A stretch of 64,000 bases of DNA, taken from NCBI GenBank assembly GCA_902470805.1, contig CABRHX010000002.1, positions 62,001 to 126,000 of the forward strand. Reading direction: 5' to 3'. Below, piece by piece: positions 8,942 through 15,751 of the stretch. The DNA is from an uncultured Collinsella sp. GTDB lineage: Bacteria > Actinomycetota > Coriobacteriia > Coriobacteriales > Coriobacteriaceae. The notes under the pieces are model-generated. The model was not told the DNA's origin and ran no database searches. It saw nothing but the letters and a program-made list of their open reading frames with translations. Position 1 is the first letter of the stretch. The number at the start of each line of letters is the position of its first letter. The position numbers and the translations under genes were made by a program.

Positions 8942-9364
8942 ATGGTCTATATCCCGTTTTGGCTGTGCGCTATCGCTGGTGCCTGCATCGATGCGTGCGA
9001 GCGGCGGTTTCCGAATGCGCTTGCCGGTGCTTGTGCCATAGCGGCGTTTGCTGGCGTATGGCTAGATCTTGGCATGGACACGGCGCTTGACCACGCCGGT
9101 CTTGCGGCCATCGTCTACCTTGCCCTTGTGCTCACTGAGTCGTTTTGGCGTCGTGTTCGCCATGCCCCTGGCATTGGCATGGGGGATGTCAAGGCGCTCT
9201 TCGCGCTTTGCACGCTCGACCCTCTGGGCGGCATCGTGGCATTTGCTGTCGCGCTCCTGGCCCTTGCCCTCTCCTGCCTCTTCACAAAATCGCGCTCCCT
9301 GCCATTACTCCCGTTTTTGGTGCCGATTTTTGCCATAATCGAAGTCGTGGGCTGTACTTTGTAA
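8942..9364 (+). CDS. Prepilin peptidase-like protein (peptidase A24 / TadV-CpaA type)
   Basis: This 140-residue polytopic membrane protein has both aspartate motifs of the A24 family: an early D in CIDACERRFPN and the second in GIGMGDVK. It is about the length of the short, methylase-free TadV/CpaA forms, which cleave type IV or Flp prepilin leaders at the cytosolic face. GAGGAGG lies six bases before the ATG at 8942. No pilin, ATPase or TadC-like gene is visible nearby, so the substrate must be encoded elsewhere. The next gene starts 31 bp downstream. Confidence 0.8.
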   Translation: MVYIPFWLCAIAGACIDACERRFPNALAGACAIAAFAGVWLDLGMDTALDHAGLAAIVYLALVLTESFWRRVRHAPGIGMGDVKALFALCTLDPLGGIVAFAVALLALALSCLFTKSRSLPLLPFLVPIFAIIEVVGCTL

Positions 9365-9395
9365 CCGATTGCGCATCCTTCTTAAGGAGCATGCC

Positions 9396-10643
9396 ATGGC
9401 AACTAATCAAGAAACGGCCGTCATTAAGGCGCGCATGGACCGCATTCCCGCGGCGTTGTCGCCCGAGCTGCTCGAGCGTATCGCCGCCGACCGCGCTTCG
9501 GGTCTCGATAATCCTTATCGATGTGGCGATGACCAGGTCATTCGTCGTATTGATCGCGTTGCCGACAAGGGCACGCTTATGCGTCCGGCGTTTATGCGCG
9601 ATACCGAAAAGATTCTTCATCTTCCGGCGTACACGCGTTATGCAGGCAAAACGCAGGTCTTTAGCTTCCGTAGCAATGATGATCTGTCGCGCCGCGGTTT
9701 GCACGTGCAGCTTGTCTCGCGCATTGCGCGCGATATCGGTCGTGCCCTGGGGCTCAACTGCGATCTGATCGAGGCGATTGGTTTAGGACATGACTTGGGC
9801 CACACGCCCTTTGGCCATGCCGGTGAGCGCTTTCTCAACGATATCTATCACGAGCGCACGGGCCGCTTCTTTTTCCATAACGTGCAGTCGGTCCGCGTGC
9901 TCGATACGCTGTATGGCCGCAACGTCTCGCTCCAGACGCTCGATGGCGTGTTGTGCCATAACGGCGAGTACGAGCAGCGTGTTTTTGAGCTTTCGGACAT
10001 GGGTTCCTTTGACCAGTTCGATCAGACGGTTGAGGACTGCATTGCCAAGGGCTATAGCGCGATTGAGCACCTGCGTCCCATGACGCTCGAGGGCTGCGTG
10101 GTTCGCATCTCGGATATCCTTGCCTATGTTGGACGCGATCGCCAAGACGCCATTGCGGCGGGTCTGCTGTCGCCCGACGCCTTTGACGATGGCCTGGGTG
10201 GGGCATACAACAGCTGGATCCTTACGCATGCCTCCATTGATATCGTCGAGCACAGCTATGGCAAGCCGCGCATCGAGATGAGCGAGGAGCTGTTTGAGGA
10301 AATCCGCCGAGCCAAGCGCGAGAACTACGAGAAGATCTATAGCAAGGGCGGCATCGAAGGCGACTCCGAAGCGGAGCTGCGCGAGGCGTTCGAAAAGCTC
10401 TACGACCGTTGCCTGCAGGATATAAACGAAGGCGACGAGTCCTCTTACATCTTTAAGCATCATATTTCGCGCATTGAGCAGCAGCTTTCCTACTACGATC
10501 GCACCTATACCTGGCAGGACGACAAGGATCAAGCGGTGGTGGATTACATCGCGAGCATGACGGACGGCTATTTCTGCGAGCTGACGAGCAAGCTATTTCC
10601 CGGTCTGGAGTTTCCCCATCGTACCTATATTAACGAACGGTAG
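9396..10643 (+). CDS. dgt: dGTP triphosphohydrolase-like HD-domain protein
   Basis: This 415-residue HD-superfamily phosphohydrolase is of the dNTPase type. It carries LSRRGLHVQLVSRIARDI, then GLGHDLGHTPFGHAGE, which supplies the H...HD...D metal site, and FFFHNVQSVR, as in dGTPases and SAMHD1-like enzymes. It is expected to hydrolyse dNTPs to nucleosides and triphosphate. The ATG at 9396 is chosen because AAGGAG is at 9384-9389; an in-frame TTG at 9369 lacks such a site. It follows the prepilin peptidase gene closely and may be co-transcribed with it. Confidence 0.88.
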   Translation: MATNQETAVIKARMDRIPAALSPELLERIAADRASGLDNPYRCGDDQVIRRIDRVADKGTLMRPAFMRDTEKILHLPAYTRYAGKTQVFSFRSNDDLSRRGLHVQLVSRIARDIGRALGLNCDLIEAIGLGHDLGHTPFGHAGERFLNDIYHERTGRFFFHNVQSVRVLDTLYGRNVSLQTLDGVLCHNGEYEQRVFELSDMGSFDQFDQTVEDCIAKGYSAIEHLRPMTLEGCVVRISDILAYVGRDRQDAIAAGLLSPDAFDDGLGGAYNSWILTHASIDIVEHSYGKPRIEMSEELFEEIRRAKRENYEKIYSKGGIEGDSEAELREAFEKLYDRCLQDINEGDESSYIFKHHISRIEQQLSYYDRTYTWQDDKDQAVVDYIASMTDGYFCELTSKLFPGLEFPHRTYINER

Positions 10644-10658
10644 TTCGTATATATTCGG

Positions 10659-10664
10659 TATACT
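10659..10664 (+). promoter_or_regulatory. Candidate -10 element for rarA
   Basis: TATACT lies in an AT-rich gap 40 bp before the rarA start. No convincing -35 is seen. Confidence 0.35.
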
Positions 10665-10703
10665 GTTAGTGGAAAACGTTTTTGATTGATGCACGGGATG
10701 GCT

Positions 10704-12053
10704 ATGGACGACCTTTTTTCTGCCTCGACGCGCGAGCGTTCCTTTAAAAATGCGCCGCTCGCGGTGCGCATGCGCCCCAACTCGCTCGACGAGTACGTAG
10801 GCCAGCAAAAGGCCGTCGGTAAGGGCTCGTGGCTGCGTGCTGCGATCGAGCACGATGTGCTTTCGAGCGTGATACTGTACGGGCCGGCCGGTACGGGCAA
10901 GACGACGCTGGCCCACATTATTGCCAACCATACAAAGAGTGAGTTTGTCGAGGTCAGCGCCGTCACGGGTACCGTGAAGGACCTGCGTCGCGTGATTGAT
11001 GAGGCCAAGACGCGCCTGAATACGTACGACCGTCGCACCATTCTATTCATCGATGAGATTCACCGCTTCTCCAAGTCGCAGCAGGATGCCCTGCTGCATG
11101 CAGTTGAGAACCGTACCGTCATTATGATTGGCGCTACGACGGAGAATCCGTACTTCGAGGTAAACTCGGCGCTGCTCTCACGTGGTCGAGTCGTGGAGCT
11201 TGAGCATTTAAAGGACGAGGATATCGCCATGCTTATCGGGCGTGCGCTCGAGGCACCGCAGGGCTTGAACGGTAAGTTCTCGGCCGATGAGGATACGGTC
11301 AAGACCATCTGCACGCTGGCAGCGGGTGACGCTCGCTCGGCGCTCACGACGCTCGAGCTTGCGAGCGAGATTGCCGTCACGCGTCCCGATACCGAGGGAA
11401 CGCCAGCGCCCGCGGCGGGGGAGCGCTATCCCATCACCGTGGATGACGTGAAGATCGCCAACCCGCGTCGCGGCTTTACGTATGACAAAAACGGCGACAT
11501 GCACTACGACATCATCAGTGCGTTCATTAAGTCTATGCGCGGTAGTGACCCCGATGCCACGATCTATTGGCTCGCGCGCATGATCGATGCTGGGGAGGAT
11601 CCTAAGTTTATCGCTCGCCGTATTATGATTCAAGCTTCTGAGGATGTTGGCAACGCCGACCCGCAGGCGCTTTTGGTGGCGCATGCCGCGTTTAAGTCTG
11701 CCGAGGTCATTGGCTATCCCGAGTGCCGCATTAACCTTGCTCAGGCTGCACTCTACGTGTGCTTGGCGCCTAAGTCAAACGCATGTGAGGCCTCGATTGA
11801 CGCGGCGTTGGCCGATATTCATAGCAGCGGTTTACGTGAGGTGCCGAGTTATTTGCGCGATCGTCATCGCCCAGGTAGCGACGAATACGGTGTATACAAG
11901 TATCCGCATGATTATCCCGAAGGCTGGGTCGATCAGCGCTATTTGCCCGAGGGGCTGGAGCGTGGCGCGTTCTGGCAGCCTGCCGGCCGCGGCTGGGAAG
12001 AGTGGCGCGTAGAGCAAAGCGAACGCGACCGTAGCGGTAACGCGCCCAAGTAG
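10704..12053 (+). CDS. rarA: Replication-associated recombination protein A (RarA/MgsA, AAA+ ATPase)
   Basis: This 449-residue clamp-loader-like AAA+ ATPase acts at stalled replication forks. The N-terminus MDDLFS...PLAVRMRPNSLDEYVGQ is typical. Walker A is GPAGTGKTT, Walker B FIDEIHRF, sensor 1 GATTENP, and a SRGRVVEL arginine-finger region follows. The C-terminal half holds the tetramerisation domain (MIDAGEDPKFIARRI and the basic RYLPEGLERG region). ATG codons at 10689 and 10698 are also in frame; 10704 gives the family-typical N-terminus. Confidence 0.93.
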   Translation: MDDLFSASTRERSFKNAPLAVRMRPNSLDEYVGQQKAVGKGSWLRAAIEHDVLSSVILYGPAGTGKTTLAHIIANHTKSEFVEVSAVTGTVKDLRRVIDEAKTRLNTYDRRTILFIDEIHRFSKSQQDALLHAVENRTVIMIGATTENPYFEVNSALLSRGRVVELEHLKDEDIAMLIGRALEAPQGLNGKFSADEDTVKTICTLAAGDARSALTTLELASEIAVTRPDTEGTPAPAAGERYPITVDDVKIANPRRGFTYDKNGDMHYDIISAFIKSMRGSDPDATIYWLARMIDAGEDPKFIARRIMIQASEDVGNADPQALLVAHAAFKSAEVIGYPECRINLAQAALYVCLAPKSNACEASIDAALADIHSSGLREVPSYLRDRHRPGSDEYGVYKYPHDYPEGWVDQRYLPEGLERGAFWQPAGRGWEEWRVEQSERDRSGNAPK

Positions 12054-12148
12054 GTCCTTGGCACCTCGCACATTCCCTTTGGGTATCTTCCCCCTTCTTT
12101 GGGGTACCATGAAAGGCGTCTGTATTTCGATTCCTTCGGGAGGCTTGT

Positions 12149-12736
12149 ATGAGTCCCATTCAAATCGCCCTGCTGGTGCTTGCCATTGCCGGCGTGTGGG
12201 CTATTGTTGAGCTCGCGCTTACCCTGCGCAAGACCCGCAACGTTGTCGACTCGCTCGATAAGACCGTGAACGACCTCAATAACACCATCGCCGAGGCGCA
12301 GCCGGTGGTGGCAAAACTCGACGGCGCTGTCGATGAGCTTACGCCGGCGCTTGCCCAGATGGAGCCGCTGCTTAAGTCGAGCAAGACGGCAGTTGATGCC
12401 CTTACCTCCAATCTCGTAGAGGTCGAAGCCGTGGTTCGCGACATTTCCGAGGTTACGGGCAGCATGGCCGAGGCCAGCAATGCTGTGTCTAGCGTGACCG
12501 ACTCTGCCGCCGGTGCTGTGCAGAAGCTCTTCAATAAGGTGAAGGCTCCTACAGCCGACGCCGATCGCAAGCTCGCCGCTGCCGCTGCGGAGGCAGAGCG
12601 GCCTACCGAGCGCGTTCTAATTGGCGAGGACGAGGCCGCCGCGGGCGACGATGATGGCCAGAAGACTGTAGCCAAGCCGGCTCAGTATTACACTTACACG
12701 CCCGCCGAGACCTCTGAGGAGTCCTGCGATGAGTAG
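12149..12736 (+). CDS. Membrane-anchored coiled-coil protein, DUF948-like
   Basis: This 195-residue protein has one N-terminal membrane helix (about residues 5-25). A long heptad-rich helix with many V, L, A and polar positions follows (about 30-130), then a low-complexity Ala/Glu/Asp tail. This resembles DUF948 proteins, which are small membrane coiled-coil proteins linked to general stress in Bacilli. No catalytic motif is present. GGGAGG precedes the ATG at five bases. Its 3' end overlaps the RsbW-like gene, and a sigma factor follows, so a role near stress regulation or the envelope is plausible but not shown. Confidence 0.65.
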   Translation: MSPIQIALLVLAIAGVWAIVELALTLRKTRNVVDSLDKTVNDLNNTIAEAQPVVAKLDGAVDELTPALAQMEPLLKSSKTAVDALTSNLVEVEAVVRDISEVTGSMAEASNAVSSVTDSAAGAVQKLFNKVKAPTADADRKLAAAAAEAERPTERVLIGEDEAAAGDDDGQKTVAKPAQYYTYTPAETSEESCDE

Positions 12737-13106
12737 CGAAGCAACCTGCCCCATCACGCTGACCGTTGCCGGTGACCCGCGTCTCGCTCGCCTTGTGCGC
12801 ATGACGGCTGCCAACGTTGGTGCCCTGTGCTCTATGTCTGTCGATCGCATCGAGGACATCCGCATGGCTGCCGAGGAGGCTTTCATCTTTGGTTGCACCG
12901 CGGTCGACTGCGATGACATCACCATCAAATTCGATGTCGATGAGACCCACGTTGGCATGACCTTTACCTTTGGCGATCAGGCCACCGTCAACGAGGATGA
13001 CCAGGCTGCTGTGTATGCCGAGCTCATCCTTGCAAGCGTGTGCGACTCCTACGAAAAGACTGCGGCGCCCCTGACGCTTTCCCTCGACCTCAAGGTGGAT
13101 ATCTAA
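12729..13106 (+). CDS. RsbW/SpoIIAB-like anti-sigma (HATPase fold) protein, degenerate
   Basis: This 125-residue protein has the size and order of small serine-kinase anti-sigma factors, and it sits one base before a sigma-B/F-type gene, exactly where RsbW or SpoIIAB would be. The region DIRMAAEEAFIFG aligns by position with the N-box helix (EAVTNA) of that family. The metal-binding Asn is absent, and no DxGxG (G1) box follows; the matching place reads MTFTFGDQATV. It may bind the sigma factor without kinase activity, or bind ATP in a different way. No STAS-domain anti-anti-sigma gene is adjacent. It overlaps the upstream gene by 8 bp. Confidence 0.6.
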   Translation: MSSEATCPITLTVAGDPRLARLVRMTAANVGALCSMSVDRIEDIRMAAEEAFIFGCTAVDCDDITIKFDVDETHVGMTFTFGDQATVNEDDQAAVYAELILASVCDSYEKTAAPLTLSLDLKVDI

Positions 13107-13107
13107 T

Positions 13108-13899
13108 ATGACCGAACGTTCCCGGAGCGGTAAGACCGCTTGGGACAAGGAGAAAACCCGCGAACTGTTTCGTCGCTATAAAGAGACCGGTGACCCGGAC
13201 GCACGCGAGCAGCTCGTCATGTCCCACATGAACCTGGTAAGGTTTCTTGCCAACAAATTTAAGAACCGCGGTGAGCCGCTCGATGACCTTATGCAGGTTG
13301 GCTATTTGGGCCTGCTCAAGGCTATCGACCGCTTTGACCCCGAGCGCGGACTCGAGTTCACGACGTTTGCGACACCCACTATTCTGGGCGAGATCAAACG
13401 TCATTTCCGCGACAAGGGCTGGAGCGTGCGCGTACCGCGTCGTCTGCAGGAGCTCTCGGCTAAGGTCAACCAGGCTACTGACAAACTTACCAACGAGCTC
13501 CAGCGTTCGCCCAAGGTTGAGGAGATCGCTGAGTATCTAGATGTGACTGTCGATGAGGTCCTCGAGGCTATGGAATCGTCTTCGGCCTATACCTCGGTGC
13601 CCATCGAGGCTCCTGGTGCGTCCGATTCCGACGATGCGCCCTCGATTCTCGACCGTTACGCCGACGACGACAACGAGCTCGACTTTACCGATGACCGCCT
13701 AGTGATCGAGGAAGCCATCCGTGATTTTTCGCCGCGCGAGCGCGAGGTTATCGAGCTGCGCTTCGTGAAGGGCATGACCCAGATCGAAATCGCCAAGAAG
13801 CTGGGTATCTCGCAGGTGCAGGTCTCGCGCCTGCTGCGCCGTACCCTTAAGAAGATTCAGGACAAGATCGATCCCGACGGAGTGATGGTTCGTTCATGA
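13108..13899 (+). CDS. RNA polymerase sigma factor, SigB/SigF/SigG type
   Basis: This 263-residue group 3 sigma-70 factor has region 2 (HMNLVRFLANKF, DDLMQVGYLGLLKA and the region 2.3-2.4 stretch EFTTFATPTILGEIKRHFRD), region 3 (SPKVEEIAEYLDV) and region 4 with a helix-turn-helix (MTQIEIAKKLGISQVQVSRL). The layout matches SigB/SigF stress and sporulation factors. Coriobacteria do not sporulate, so a general stress role is more likely. It follows the RsbW-like gene by one base, and its stop overlaps the start of the transporter gene. Confidence 0.9.
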   Translation: MTERSRSGKTAWDKEKTRELFRRYKETGDPDAREQLVMSHMNLVRFLANKFKNRGEPLDDLMQVGYLGLLKAIDRFDPERGLEFTTFATPTILGEIKRHFRDKGWSVRVPRRLQELSAKVNQATDKLTNELQRSPKVEEIAEYLDVTVDEVLEAMESSSAYTSVPIEAPGASDSDDAPSILDRYADDDNELDFTDDRLVIEEAIRDFSPREREVIELRFVKGMTQIEIAKKLGISQVQVSRLLRRTLKKIQDKIDPDGVMVRS

Positions 13900-15308
13900 G
13901 TGAGCACCCCCAACAAATCGACCGCACGCTGCGCGATACCCGTATTTTGACGTTGCGCATTTGGGCCATCGTTGGCTGCATTGTCATCGCCGCCGTCATC
14001 TTTAACCTTATGGGCATCCTGGCGCCGGTTATCGAGTTTCTCGCTGTTGGTTCCATCATTGCCTTTGTGATGTCCCCGATCACCAATTGGCTCGAGCATC
14101 ATGGCGTCGGCCGTGGCATCGGTTCGCTTATCGCGCTTATTGTTGTTGTTGCCGTGCTCGTCGGTGTCGTTTGCATCTTGTCGCCGATTCTTTTTGGTCA
14201 GATCATGGAAGTCCTGAGCCGTCTGCCCGAGCAGCTTCGTGTTGCGGGTGGCGACCTCAACGAGATGGTCTCGCATGTCAAGACGCTCAACAACACGCCG
14301 CTCATGGAGTATTTGGACGATAATCTTTCGTCGCTGGTTACCGTGGCATCGAAGTATGTGTCTCAGATCGCTGCCGAGCTTGGCCGTGGTGTGTTCCCAC
14401 TCATCACCAATACGGCCTCGCAGCTGTTCGTGATCTTCCTTGGTCTGGTGCTTGCCTACTGGATGGCCTGCGACTACCCTCGCATGCATCACGAGATTTG
14501 CACCATCATCGGTCAGGAGAAGGAGACCTCGTACCGCTTTATGGTCGCCATCCTTTCTCGCTCTGTCGGCGGCTACATGCGCGGTATGGTCGTGACGTCC
14601 ATCTGCGGTGGTTTCCTCGCCTTTATCGGCTTCCTGATTATCGGCCATCCGTATGCGGCGCTCATGGCTATCTTTACCGGCATCATGCATTTGGTTCCGG
14701 TCGTCGGTCCCTGGGTGAGCGCGGCAATCGCCACGGTACTCGGCTTTATGTTCAGCCCCATGTTGGCGTTATGGACGCTCATCGTGACGATGGTCGCGCA
14801 AAACGTCACCGACAATGTGATTTCGCCTAAGGTCATGCAGAGCTCAGTGCAGGTGCATCCCATTATGAGCCTTACGGCTCTCGTTATTGGTTCGGCACTC
14901 ATGGGGCCCATCGGCATGATTATTGCCATCCCGCTTTGTGCGGCCCTCAAGGGCATCTTCGTGTACTACTTCGAGAATGAGACCGGCCGTCAGCTTGTGG
15001 CCTATGACGGAGCCGTGTTTAAGGGCACGCCGTACCGCGATGCCGATGGCAACCCGGTCGCCGCCTACGACGCGCTCGGCGACGACACCTTCATCTATGA
15101 GTCCGAGCTCATCGGTAACGAGACTGCGCCCGAGGCCCAGGCCATGCCCAAACCCGAGCTCGATAATCCCTGGATGAAGCTCTCGGGCCTTCAGCCCGAT
15201 GCTACGGGCTTTTTCAAGAATCCCTTCGCCAAAGACGACGATTTCAATATGAACGACGACACCAAAACCGGCATCGACGGCTCCATGGACGATTCGGATT
15301 CTAAATAG
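13896..15308 (+). CDS. AI-2E family transporter (UPF0118/PerM-like)
   Basis: This 470-residue membrane protein has about eight hydrophobic segments, with the usual long extracytoplasmic loop between the early and late sets and the conserved HLVPVVGPW and MGPIGMIIAIPL regions near the end of the membrane part. The family was named for autoinducer-2 export in one member; other members are Na+/H+ antiporters, so the substrate is unknown. An unusual hydrophilic, acidic C-terminal tail of about 100 residues extends beyond the membrane core. It overlaps the sigma-factor gene by 4 bp and closes the cluster. Confidence 0.85.
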   Translation: MSEHPQQIDRTLRDTRILTLRIWAIVGCIVIAAVIFNLMGILAPVIEFLAVGSIIAFVMSPITNWLEHHGVGRGIGSLIALIVVVAVLVGVVCILSPILFGQIMEVLSRLPEQLRVAGGDLNEMVSHVKTLNNTPLMEYLDDNLSSLVTVASKYVSQIAAELGRGVFPLITNTASQLFVIFLGLVLAYWMACDYPRMHHEICTIIGQEKETSYRFMVAILSRSVGGYMRGMVVTSICGGFLAFIGFLIIGHPYAALMAIFTGIMHLVPVVGPWVSAAIATVLGFMFSPMLALWTLIVTMVAQNVTDNVISPKVMQSSVQVHPIMSLTALVIGSALMGPIGMIIAIPLCAALKGIFVYYFENETGRQLVAYDGAVFKGTPYRDADGNPVAAYDALGDDTFIYESELIGNETAPEAQAMPKPELDNPWMKLSGLQPDATGFFKNPFAKDDDFNMNDDTKTGIDGSMDDSDSK

Positions 15309-15314
15309 GTTCTA

Positions 15315-15554
15315 TTAACGTTTCTTGAAGTTGTAAATGACAAGAAACGCGACCAAAGCGATTGATAAGGGGCCGGCTACATAGAAAAAGAGAACGTCAA
15401 TTGCGCGTAGAGTGTAATAAGCCTTATCGCCGGACATTACTGTATACAATACGTATCCAAATGATGGTTGGTTTGCGTACCAGCATGAGAAGGCTAAGAG
15501 CGCTAAAAGTGCTACAACCAGAAGTGCATTCAGGACAAATCGTTTGCTTTTCAT
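15315..15554 (-). CDS. Small membrane protein of unknown function
   Basis: This 79-residue protein has two hydrophobic helices (about residues 6-26 and 47-72) and a basic C-terminus, NFKKR. It matches no family I recognise. The start MKSKRF is chosen because GGAAGGAG lies six bases upstream on the minus strand; an in-frame ATG at 15587 has no such site. It lies on the opposite strand between the transporter gene and alaS and is more AT-rich than its neighbours. A perfect TATAAT box on the minus strand at 15591-15596 fits a dedicated promoter. Confidence 0.65.
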   Translation of the reverse strand: MKSKRFVLNALLVVALLALLAFSCWYANQPSFGYVLYTVMSGDKAYYTLRAIDVLFFYVAGPLSIALVAFLVIYNFKKR

Positions 15555-15590
15555 CGATCGCTCCTTCCGGGTGAATCTTATATGCAATTA

Positions 15591-15620
15591 TACAGCAGTC
15601 CTTTTTCAAAGGATCGCACA
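15591..15620 (-). promoter_or_regulatory. Candidate promoter of the small membrane protein gene
   Basis: On the minus strand TATAAT (15596-15591) lies 37 bp before the start codon, with GATCCT at 17-bp spacing as a weak -35. Confidence 0.45.
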
Positions 15621-15649
15621 GTAGTACTAAATAACGTGCACTTTCGCTG

Positions 15650-15679
15650 GAGGGTCGCTGTTTGGCGACCCTCTTTTTT
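15650..15679 (+). terminator. Intrinsic terminator upstream of alaS
   Basis: GAGGGTCGC (15650-15658) pairs with GCGACCCTC (15665-15673) and is followed directly by six T residues. It ends a plus-strand transcript about 340 bp after the transporter gene, or a short leader or small RNA. Confidence 0.8.
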
Positions 15680-15705
15680 GCACAGGCGCGGCGGGATGGT
15701 AATAT
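15678..15705 (+). promoter_or_regulatory. Promoter of alaS
   Basis: TTGCAC (15678-15683) and TAATAT (15700-15705) are 16 bp apart. The -35 begins inside the T-run of the terminator just upstream. Confidence 0.6.
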
Positions 15706-15751
15706 CGTTACGTTTGAACTGTTTCGATGTGAAACCGAGGAGATTCCCTCT

